From NCBI GenBank assembly GCA_035760645.1, contig DASTSO010000075.1, positions 1-31,398 on the forward strand: a DNA stretch of 31,398 nt. Direction: 5' to 3'. Positions 8,529 to 16,242 of the stretch are shown here, one piece after another. Source of the DNA: DASSTY01 sp035760645. GTDB lineage: Bacteria > Gemmatimonadota > Gemmatimonadetes > Gemmatimonadales > GWC2-71-9. Within the stretch, counting starts at the first letter, position 1. Every line of letters begins with the position of its first letter. The translations under genes and the position numbers were made by a program. Under the pieces are notes generated by a model. The model was not told the DNA's origin, made no database searches, and was given only the letters and a program-made list of their open reading frames with translations.

Positions 8529-8566
8529 GAGACCCAATGAACGGGGGTCCGGAGGGAAAAGCAAAC

Positions 8567-8586
8567 GGGCCGCCCGCCGGCGGCCC
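8567..8586 (-). terminator. Intrinsic terminator after the small secreted-protein gene
   Basis: GGGCCGCC (8567-8574) pairs perfectly with GGCGGCCC (8579-8586) around a 4-base loop. On the minus strand the stem is followed by GTTTGCTTTT, a proper U-rich tail. It ends transcription of the gene at 8640-9191 and separates it from the helicase. Confidence 0.85.
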
Positions 8587-8588
8587 GA

Positions 8589-8620
8589 GTGCGTGAATGC
8601 GTGAGTGCGTGAGTGCGTGA
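8589..8620. repeat. 8-bp tandem repeat (GTGCGTGA)x4
   Basis: Four consecutive 8-base units, three identical and one with A in the first position, in the spacer between the helicase and the small secreted-protein gene. They are non-coding and beside a terminator. Other spacers here also carry short tandem repeats with other units. Confidence 0.9.
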
Positions 8621-8639
8621 TCGTGCAGGGGTGTCCCGA

Positions 8640-9191
8640 CTAGTCCCGGTCGCGGGCGCCGCGCCAGCCGTGCTTCGCATGCCACTCGCGGTGCTTGCGA
8701 TCGAAGTTCCGGTCGTCGTAGTGCTTGCGGACCCAGTCGTCGTGCTTGCGCAGCCAGTCGTCGCGGCGGTCCCAGTCGCCGTCGCGGTCCCAGTCGCGGT
8801 AGTAGCGCCCGTCGCGCTCGTAGACGACGACCTCGCGCACCACCACGCGGCGCACGCCGCGCTCCCAGAACGGATCGTAGCGGTCATAGTAGCGGCCGTC
8901 CACGTACCAGATCGTCACGGGCCGGTAGCCGCGCTGCACCCAGACCGGGCGGGCCCAGCCGCGGGGCGCCGCCCGCTCCACCGTGACGACGCGCGGCGCG
9001 ACGCGCGGCAGCGGCCGCGGAGCGACGCGGCGGCCCGGCGGAGTGGCGTAGCCGTCCGGGTCGGCGTGCGGCACGGGACGGTCGTACGTCGAGTACCGGT
9101 CGCCCGACTGGGCGACGAGCGGCGTGGCGAGGAGTGTCAGACCGACGACCAGCGAGCCAGCGATCGAGCCTGCGATGCTGCGGGGTTGCAT
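8640..9191 (-). CDS. Small secreted protein rich in Tyr, Asp, Arg and His
   Basis: A 183-residue protein that I do not recognise. The first ~28 residues (SIAGSLVVGLTLLATPLVAQ) are a clear signal peptide. The mature part begins with a Pro/Arg-rich stretch. Then comes a compact core (GYRPVTIWYVDGRYYDRYDP, then a run of alternating Arg/Val, then VYERDGRYYRDWD) and a highly charged end with repeated DDWLRKHDDW/VRKHY units. YVDGRYYDR and YERDGRYYRD look like two copies of one short beta-hairpin motif. A role at the cell surface or in metal/anion binding is possible but not shown. AGAGG lies 7 bases before the ATG, and a terminator follows. Confidence 0.75.
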   Translation of the reverse strand: MQPRSIAGSIAGSLVVGLTLLATPLVAQSGDRYSTYDRPVPHADPDGYATPPGRRVAPRPLPRVAPRVVTVERAAPRGWARPVWVQRGYRPVTIWYVDGRYYDRYDPFWERGVRRVVVREVVVYERDGRYYRDWDRDGDWDRRDDWLRKHDDWVRKHYDDRNFDRKHREWHAKHGWRGARDRD

Positions 9192-9301
9192 GAGACGGCC
9201 TCTGAGAGATGGGGTCGGCCACGTACTAACGCGAAGGCCGTGCCGCGCCGCGCACGAGGGGATAACGCATTGTGCGGCTTCGAGGTAAGTAGAAGCACGA
9301 C

Positions 9302-9323
9302 GGCCCGGCGCGAGGGCCGGGCC
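9302..9323 (-). terminator. Stem-loop after the H1-like gene
   Basis: GGCCCGGC (9302-9309) pairs with GCCGGGCC (9316-9323) around a 6-base loop, 43 bases past the end of the H1-like gene. The sequence that follows on the minus strand (CGTCGTGCTTCTACTT) is only mildly U-rich, so termination strength is uncertain. Confidence 0.55.
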
Positions 9324-9365
9324 ACCGGAAGGTGTCCTGAATCGAGGACGGCGGGGACAGTGGAC

Positions 9366-10193
9366 TCAGGCCGCGGCCGCCACCGGCTTCGCGGACTTCG
9401 CCAGCTTCGGCTGCTGCACGCGCACCGCCTTCCGCGACACCCGAGCCTCCGGCCCGAGCCCAGGCTTGGGTGCCTTCGCCATCGGCTTCGCGGACCCCTT
9501 TGCGGACCCCTTTGCGGACGCCTTCGCGATCGGCTTCGCAGACGCCTTCGCGGACGCCTTCGCGACCGGCTTCGGCGTCAGCCTGGGCGTCGCCTTCGCC
9601 GTCGACCGGGCCGTCGGCCGGGCCGCAGCCCTGTCCGGAGTCCTGGGCGAGGACGGCGGCAAGGACGCTGGCGAGGGCTTCGACGCGGTCTTCACGGGCA
9701 CCTTGACCGTTGCCCTGGTCCGCGCCCTGGCCGGCGCGTTCGCCGCCGCCTTCGTCGCCGGGCCGGTCGCCGAGCGGCTGGCGCCGGTGCCGGCCTTTCG
9801 GCGCACGACCGTCCGTGCCCGCCCCGCGCGACGGCTCGCCCGGGCCTCCGCTCGGGCGGGCGCGGCGGGCGCGTCGAGCACCATGCTCATCTGCTCGGCC
9901 CGGGCGGCGGACGTGGCCGCCACCGGCGGCACCGCCCGGGCGGGCGCGCCCGCGGAGCGTGCGTCGAAACGCACCGCGCGGCGCTCCGCCGTGGCCGGCT
10001 CGCTCCCCTCGGCCCGCAGGTCGATCCAGCGGCAGACCACCCGGAACGCCTCCTCCCGGGTCACCCCGAAATCGGCCACGAGATAGGGGATGGCGCCATA
10101 CATGTTGCTGCGCCCTCCGCTACGGAGCCGGAGGAGGTACCGGAAGTAGTGCGCATCCGGGTCCACGTACTTCTGCTGCTTCCTTCTGCCCAT
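9366..10193 (-). CDS. Histone-H1-like protein with small folded N-terminal domain
   Basis: A 275-residue protein in two parts. Residues 1-60 are compact and probably helical (DPDAHYFRYLLRLRSGG, then MYGAIPYLVADFGVTREEAF and VCRWIDL) and may be a small DNA- or protein-binding unit; I do not recognise its family. From about residue 75 the chain is disordered and built of Ala, Lys, Pro, Ser, Thr and Arg. It ends in dense KASAK/KGSAK/KPIAK repeats as in eukaryotic H1 tails and bacterial H1-like proteins (HctB, AlgP type), which bind and compact DNA. Acidic residues are almost absent from the tail. GGAAGGA lies about 8 bases before the ATG, and a strong sigma70-type promoter sits at 10333-10361. 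A nucleoid role is inferred from composition. Confidence 0.8.
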   Translation of the reverse strand: MGRRKQQKYVDPDAHYFRYLLRLRSGGRSNMYGAIPYLVADFGVTREEAFRVVCRWIDLRAEGSEPATAERRAVRFDARSAGAPARAVPPVAATSAARAEQMSMVLDAPAAPARAEARASRRAGRARTVVRRKAGTGASRSATGPATKAAANAPARARTRATVKVPVKTASKPSPASLPPSSPRTPDRAAARPTARSTAKATPRLTPKPVAKASAKASAKPIAKASAKGSAKGSAKPMAKAPKPGLGPEARVSRKAVRVQQPKLAKSAKPVAAAA

Positions 10194-10332
10194 CGCCCGA
10201 TCCTTCCAGGTGCGCCCCGGCGCGGTGCGCCGAGCCCGCCCCGAACGCCCCGCCGCCCGCCCGCGCGAGCGGCGTCACGGAGCGCGGTAAGACTTTGATT
10301 GTATTGGATTTACGACAATCCGCCGCATCCCG

Positions 10333-10361
10333 AATATACACCGAAGCACGAGAGGGTGCAA
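10333..10361 (-). promoter_or_regulatory. Sigma70-type promoter of the H1-like gene
   Basis: On the minus strand TTGCAC (10356-10361) and TATATT (10333-10338) are separated by exactly 17 bases. Transcription should begin near 10326 and give a 5' UTR of about 130 bases. The surrounding 10285-10345 is the most AT-rich stretch of the window. A 5+5 inverted repeat (GGATT...AATCC, 10306-10321) lies right after the start point and could be an operator. Confidence 0.75.
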
Positions 10362-10369
10362 CCCGCGTC

Positions 10370-10996
10370 TCAGCCCCGCCGGTGGACCGCCGCCTCGGTG
10401 ATCACCAGGTCCATCGGGACGTCGTAGGGGTCCGTCGGGACCCGCTCGACGAGCTGCGCCTCGAAGGCGAGCCCCACCCGCACCGCGTCGGGCCGGGCCC
10501 CGGCGAGCAGCCGGTCGTAATAGCCGCGGCCGAAGCCGAGCCGTCCTCCGGCCCGGTCGAAGGCGACGCCGGGGACGACGAACAGGTCCACCGCCTCCAC
10601 GGCGCAGGTTCGCCCCTCCAGGAGACACACCTCCGGGGCCGGCTCGAGCAGGCCGAAGCGCGCCGGCGTCAGCTCGTCGAGCGAGTCGAGGTGCACGAGC
10701 CGCAGCACCTCGCCCTCGCAGGCCGGGACCGCCACGCGGCGCCCGGTGGCGAGCGCGTCGGCGAGGAGCGGCAGGGTGGCCACCTCGCTCCGGATGCCGA
10801 CGTAGGTGCAGAGCGTCCCGGCGCGGTGCCAGGCGTCGAGCGCCTCGAGCCGCGCATGGATGGCCTCGCTCCGCGCGACGCGCTCGGTCTCCGCGAGCGC
10901 GTCGCGCACGGCGAGAGCGCGGCGGCGGAGCGTCGCCTTCGCGGCGGCCACGGACGCGCCGGTGGCCGCAGCCACGTCGCTGATGTCGTCGGGCAT
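10370..10996 (-). CDS. ygfA: 5-formyltetrahydrofolate cyclo-ligase
   Basis: A 208-residue cytoplasmic enzyme that converts 5-formyl-THF to 5,10-methenyl-THF with ATP, returning the inhibitory storage form to one-carbon metabolism. The family signatures are present: the basic start KATLRRRALAVRDAL, the middle FGLLEPAPE, and the C-terminal VVPGVAFDRAGGRLGFGRGY followed by YDRLL, which binds nucleotide and folate. It is divergent from the folate/pterin operon at 11096-14043 across a 70-bp spacer, so the two units are probably controlled together. A TATCTT box ends 6 bases before the ATG, which suggests a leaderless mRNA. Confidence 0.93.
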   Translation of the reverse strand: MPDDISDVAAATGASVAAAKATLRRRALAVRDALAETERVARSEAIHARLEALDAWHRAGTLCTYVGIRSEVATLPLLADALATGRRVAVPACEGEVLRLVHLDSLDELTPARFGLLEPAPEVCLLEGRTCAVEAVDLFVVPGVAFDRAGGRLGFGRGYYDRLLAGARPDAVRVGLAFEAQLVERVPTDPYDVPMDLVITEAAVHRRG

Positions 10997-11002
10997 GGCG
11001 AC

Positions 11003-11008
11003 AAGATA
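11003..11008 (-). promoter_or_regulatory. -10 box of ygfA, likely leaderless
   Basis: TATCTT on the minus strand ends 6 bases before the first base of the ATG at 10996, so the expected transcription start is the A of the start codon. No matching -35 box is seen in the GC-rich sequence upstream. Confidence 0.5.
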
Positions 11009-11031
11009 GCCGGCCGGCCCGGCCGCCGCCC

Positions 11032-11060
11032 TCGACGCCGAACCCCGAGGTCCCTACCTT
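11032..11060 (+). promoter_or_regulatory. Promoter of the pterin/folate operon
   Basis: TCGACG (11032-11037, 4 of 6 to TTGACA) and TACCTT (11055-11060) are 17 bases apart. The -10 box ends 6 bases before an ATG at 11067, so the transcript should begin on that ATG, which opens a 10-codon ORF leading into the PTPS gene. Confidence 0.5.
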
Positions 11061-11066
11061 CTGCGC

Positions 11067-11099
11067 ATGCCAAGCACGCCAACCAGGACGGACCCGTGA
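11067..11099 (+). CDS. Possible 10-codon leader ORF coupled to the PTPS gene
   Basis: ATG CCA AGC ACG..., 10 codons ending in TGA at 11097-11099. The stop overlaps the GTG start of the PTPS gene as GTGA. The ATG sits where the promoter predicts the first base of the mRNA. Such an arrangement would let a ribosome load on the leaderless ATG, stop and restart on the GTG. The peptide (MPSTPTRTDP) has no visible signal of its own. It could be a chance ORF. Confidence 0.35.
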   Translation: MPSTPTRTDP

Positions 11100-11608
11100 G
11101 CGGCAGCCGAAGCGGCAGCTTCCGGGTGAGCGTCACGAAGGATTACCTCATCTTCGCCGCCGCCCACTTCATCACCTTCCGCGGGCACCGCTGCGAGGCG
11201 CTGCACGGGCACAACTACCGCGTCGGCATCGCGGTCGAGGGCACGACGGACGACGAGGTGCACTGGGTCCTCGACTTCAGCGACCTCAAGCAGCTCGTGC
11301 GCGCGCTGCTCGCGGAGGTGGACCACCGCGTGCTGCTGCCCACGGAGAGCGTGAAGCTGCGGCTCGAGGAGGCGGACGAGCGGATCACGGTCTACGCCTT
11401 CGACGAGCCGCGCTACGTCTTTCCCGCGCGCGACTGCGTGCGGCTGCCCGTCCCCAACACCACGGTCGAGAAGCTGGCCGAGTACTTCGCGCACCGCGTG
11501 CGCGAGGGGCTCGCCGCGAAGGGCTTCGCCAACCTCACGCGGCTCGAGCTCGAGGTGGAGGAGAGCCCGGGCCAGTCGGCGACTTACCGGCTGGCGCTCG
11601 GCGCGTAG
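11096..11608 (+). CDS. 6-pyruvoyltetrahydropterin synthase family (QueD/PTPS-III-like)
   Basis: A 170-residue T-fold enzyme acting on 7,8-dihydroneopterin triphosphate. The zinc histidines are H24 (FAAAHF) and H37/H39 (HGHNY). The catalytic stretch reads CEALHGH (33-39). QueD and classical PTPS have C-x3-HGH; the PTPS-III group, which replaces FolB in folate synthesis in Plasmodium and some bacteria, has E-x2-HGH. This protein has both residues. Downstream genes are PCD, pabB and pabA, and the divergent gene is a folate enzyme, so I favour a folate role, perhaps together with queuosine. Start: GTG with AGGA 8 bases upstream and overlap with the leader ORF. A second GTG at 11126 would shorten it by 10 residues and spare the domain. 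I withhold the symbol queD because the role is open. Confidence 0.9.
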   Translation: MSGSRSGSFRVSVTKDYLIFAAAHFITFRGHRCEALHGHNYRVGIAVEGTTDDEVHWVLDFSDLKQLVRALLAEVDHRVLLPTESVKLRLEEADERITVYAFDEPRYVFPARDCVRLPVPNTTVEKLAEYFAHRVREGLAAKGFANLTRLELEVEESPGQSATYRLALGA

Positions 11609-11651
11609 CCGGACGTCCGCGGAGCGGCACCTTCAGGAGAGGAGCGAGATC

Positions 11652-12002
11652 ATGGCCACCAGGGAGCGCACCTACACGGGAGCCGAGCTCGAGGCGCGGC
11701 TTCGCGAGCTCGGGGGCTGGGCGGCGGCGGGCGAGGCGATCCGGCGCATCTACACCACCGACGGGTGGCCCACGACGCTGATGCTCGTCAACGCCATCGG
11801 CTTTCTCGCCGAGGCGGCGGACCATCACCCCGATCTCACGGTGAGCTGGGGCAAGGTCGTCGTGCAGCTCAACACCCACACGGCGGGCGGCGTCACCGAC
11901 AAGGACCTCGAGCTCGCCCGCCGCATCGAGGCGCTCGCGCTCTGGCGCCCGGAGGCGGGCGGCGCGCTCGCCGGCACGGCGAAGCCGTGGGTGCAGGGCT
12001 GA
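11652..12002 (+). CDS. phhB: Pterin-4a-carbinolamine dehydratase (PCD/DCoH)
   Basis: A 116-residue protein that dehydrates 4a-hydroxytetrahydropterins to quinonoid dihydropterin. The full active-site pattern can be read: E54-x3-H58-H59-P60-x5-W66-x9-H76-x8-D85, inside HHPDLTVSWGKVVVQLNTH. In bacteria with phenylalanine hydroxylase it recycles the cofactor; in others PCD homologues protect or salvage pterins and are found beside folate or molybdopterin genes. No hydroxylase is visible here, and the gene sits between a PTPS-family enzyme and pabB, so folate/pterin maintenance is likely. A strong AGGAGAGGAG ribosome site precedes the ATG. It overlaps pabB if the GTG start of that gene is right. 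Confidence 0.94.
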   Translation: MATRERTYTGAELEARLRELGGWAAAGEAIRRIYTTDGWPTTLMLVNAIGFLAEAADHHPDLTVSWGKVVVQLNTHTAGGVTDKDLELARRIEALALWRPEAGGALAGTAKPWVQG

Positions 12003-13489
12003 CGCCCCTGCCGCTCGTCCAGCCGCTCGACCCCGTGCCGGACCCGCTCGACGTCTTCGCGCGGGTGCGCGATCTCCCCGTTCCGCTCCTCCTCGACTCG
12101 GCGGCCGATCCCCGTGGGATCGGCCGCCATTCGTTCGTCATGGCCGACCCGGTGGCGCTCGTGCGCGGCGCGGGGGGCGGGGGGCCGGGCCGCGACGCGC
12201 TCGCCGCGGCGGAAGCGGCGCTGCGCGATGCGCTGGCGACGTGGCCGGTCGCGCCGGTGCCCGGGCTCCCGCCCTTCCAGGGCGGGCTCGCCGGCTACGT
12301 CGGCTACGAATTCGGCACCACGCTCGAGCCGCGGGTGCCGCGGCCCGCGGCCGGCGCGCTCCCGCTCCCCGACGTGCTGCTCGGGCTCTACGACTGGGTG
12401 GTCGCGTGGGACCATCAGGCGGCGCGCGCGTGGGTGCTCTCGACCGGGCTGCCCGAGCGCGCCGCGGCGCGGGAGCGGCGCGCGGCGGCGCGGCTGAAAA
12501 TGGTCCTGGAGAGACTCGGCGGCGAGATCCCTTCGGGGCGAGCGCGGAGGCTCGCTCCCACCACCGATGGCTCAGGCTCCGTGGGGGCGAGCGCGGAGGC
12601 GCGCCCCACGCCGGAGTCTCCCCCCCTCCACCCCGTCCCGGGCAGGGAGGCCATCGCCCTCCGCTCCACCTTCACCCGCGCCGGCTACCTGCGCGCCGTC
12701 GAGCGGGTGCGCGCCTACATCGCCGCGGGCGACGTCTTCCAGGTGAACCTCGCGCAGCGCTTCGAGGCGCCGCTCGCCGAGGCGCCATGGGAGTTCTACC
12801 GGCGGCTCCGGCGCCGCAACCCGGCGCCCTTCGGGGCGTTCCTCGACCTCGGGGACACGGCGATCGTGAGCGTGTCGCCGGAGCGGTTCGTGTCGCTCGA
12901 TCCCGCGGGCGCGGTCGAGACGCGGCCGATCAAGGGGACGCGGCCGCGCGGGGGGGATCCGGCGGGCGACGCCGCGCTCGCCGCCGAGCTCGCGGCGAGC
13001 GCGAAGGACCGCGCCGAGAACGTCATGATCGTGGACCTGCTGCGGAACGACCTCTCGCGCGTCTGCGTGCCGGGCTCGGTCGCGGTGCCGTCGCTCCTCG
13101 CCCTCGAGGCGCACCCGACGGTGCACCACCTGGTCTCCACTGTGACCGGCCGGCTCGACGCGGGCGCCACCGCCTTCGAGCTGCTGCGCGCCGCCTTTCC
13201 GGGCGGCTCGATCACGGGCGCGCCCAAGGTGCGCGCGATGGAGATCATCGCCGAGCTCGAGCCCACGCCGCGCGGCGTCTACTGCGGCGCGATCGGCTAC
13301 GTGAGCACGACGGGCGCGCTCGACACGAGCATCGCGATCCGCACCGCCACCGTCACGGACGGCCGGCTCCACGTGCACGCGGGCGGCGGCATCGTCTACG
13401 ATTCGTCGCCCGAGGCGGAGTACGCGGAGACGCTCGCCAAGGTGCGGGCGTTCGTGGAGGCACTGGAGGAGGCGGCGTGGTCCTGCTGA
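11987..13489 (+). CDS. pabB: Aminodeoxychorismate synthase component I (PabB)
   Basis: Makes 4-amino-4-deoxychorismate from chorismate with ammonia from PabA, the entry to p-aminobenzoate for folate. About 500 residues. The C-terminal chorismate-binding domain has VFQVNLAQRF, ETRPIKGTRPR (PIKGT with Lys marks PabB; TrpE has PIAGT), the ENVMIVDLLRNDLSRVC run and GGSITGAPKVRAMEI. The start is uncertain. GTG 11987 (16-base overlap with PCD) keeps the expected first strand; GTG 12035 is the other canonical choice; CTG 11999 overlaps the PCD stop. Between the N-terminal domain and the catalytic part is a low-complexity linker encoded by two REP-like palindromes (12535-12609). pabA follows with a 13-base overlap, so the two subunits are made together. 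Confidence 0.94.
   Translation: MGAGLTPLPLVQPLDPVPDPLDVFARVRDLPVPLLLDSAADPRGIGRHSFVMADPVALVRGAGGGGPGRDALAAAEAALRDALATWPVAPVPGLPPFQGGLAGYVGYEFGTTLEPRVPRPAAGALPLPDVLLGLYDWVVAWDHQAARAWVLSTGLPERAAARERRAAARLKMVLERLGGEIPSGRARRLAPTTDGSGSVGASAEARPTPESPPLHPVPGREAIALRSTFTRAGYLRAVERVRAYIAAGDVFQVNLAQRFEAPLAEAPWEFYRRLRRRNPAPFGAFLDLGDTAIVSVSPERFVSLDPAGAVETRPIKGTRPRGGDPAGDAALAAELAASAKDRAENVMIVDLLRNDLSRVCVPGSVAVPSLLALEAHPTVHHLVSTVTGRLDAGATAFELLRAAFPGGSITGAPKVRAMEIIAELEPTPRGVYCGAIGYVSTTGALDTSIAIRTATVTDGRLHVHAGGGIVYDSSPEAEYAETLAKVRAFVEALEEAAWSC
12535..12609. repeat. Two REP-like palindromes inside pabB
   Basis: A 17-base sequence (GGGGCGAGCGCGGAGGC) occurs at 12535-12551 and again at 12584-12600. Each copy is the left side of a hairpin: GCGAGC/GCTCGC with a GCGGAG loop in the first (12538-12555), and GTGGGG/CCCCAC as the outer arms in the second (12581-12609). 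The copies are 49 bases apart, so they are read in different frames. They encode the linker between the two PabB domains. Confidence 0.75.
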
Positions 13490-14043
13490 TCGACAACTAC
13501 GATTCCTTCGTGCACACGCTCGCCGGCTACGTGCGCGCGCTCGGCGCGGAGGCCGAGGTGCGGCGGCACGACGTCATCACGGTGGACGAGATCGCGCGGC
13601 TCGCGCCGTCGCACCTCGTCGTCTCGCCGGGGCCGTGCGGGCCGGCGGAGGCGGGGATCTCGGTCGCGGCGATCCGTCGCCTGGGCCCGACGACGCCCAC
13701 CCTCGGCGTCTGTCTCGGTCACCAGTGCATCGCCGCGGCCTACGGCGGCCGGGTGGGGCGCGCCGCGCGGCCGATGCACGGGACGACCTCGCCGGTCGTG
13801 CACGACGGCACGGGGCTCTTCGCGGGGCTCCCCTCGCCCCTGCGGGCCACGCGCTACCACTCGCTCGCCGTCGCGCGCGACGGCCTGCCGCCCGAGCTCC
13901 GCGTCACGGCCACCGCCGAGGACGACGGCGAGATCATGGCGCTCGCCCACGCCACGCATCCGGTCTGGGGCGTGCAGTTCCACCCCGAGTCCATCCTCAC
14001 CGAGCACGGCCGCGCGATGGTGGCCGCGTTTCTCACGAACTAG
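13477..14043 (+). CDS. pabA: Aminodeoxychorismate synthase component II, glutamine amidotransferase (PabA)
   Basis: A 188-residue class I glutaminase that feeds ammonia to PabB. The catalytic triad is visible: C79 in GVCLGHQ, H169 and E171 in QFHPES. The start (LLIDNYDSFVHTLAGY) and the oxyanion segment SPGPCGPAEAG are typical for PabA/TrpG. GTG 13477 is preceded by GGAGG and overlaps the last codons of pabB. Sequence alone does not separate PabA from TrpG, but the coupling to a PIKGT-type component I and the lack of trp genes point to PabA. In some bacteria one subunit serves both pathways. Confidence 0.93.
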   Translation: MVLLIDNYDSFVHTLAGYVRALGAEAEVRRHDVITVDEIARLAPSHLVVSPGPCGPAEAGISVAAIRRLGPTTPTLGVCLGHQCIAAAYGGRVGRAARPMHGTTSPVVHDGTGLFAGLPSPLRATRYHSLAVARDGLPPELRVTATAEDDGEIMALAHATHPVWGVQFHPESILTEHGRAMVAAFLTN

Positions 14044-14063
14044 CGACCTGGCGACCTGGCGAC

Positions 14064-14065
<2 letters not shown>
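14043..14065. repeat. 8-bp tandem repeat between convergent pabA and peptidase genes
   Basis: GCGACCTG repeated 2.9 times fills the whole 20-base gap between the pabA stop and the stop of the oligopeptidase gene. It is followed inside that gene by a 9-base repeat encoding its APTAPTAPA end. No terminator hairpin is evident at this convergent junction. Confidence 0.85.
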
Positions 14066-16241
<2,176 letters not shown>

Positions 16242-16242
16242 C

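Noticed and set aside
5676..8540. Very long open frame on the plus strand opposite the helicase
   Set aside because: It is the antisense of a gene with full helicase motifs. The product is Arg/Ala/Val/His-rich with no domain, as expected from GC-rich codon bias.
8529..8564. TTG start for the helicase, 12 codons earlier
   Set aside because: It lies in the U-tract of the terminator at 8567-8586, has no ribosome site and adds nothing of the helicase fold.
9192..9365. Promoter for the small secreted-protein gene
   Set aside because: Several partial -10 boxes (GTTAGT, TTATCC) exist but none has a fitting -35 or good match, so I did not call one.
10996..14043. Pterin-based natural-product cluster
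   Set aside because: All five genes have normal folate/pterin roles; no transferase, oxidase, transporter or carrier protein of a biosynthetic cluster is nearby.
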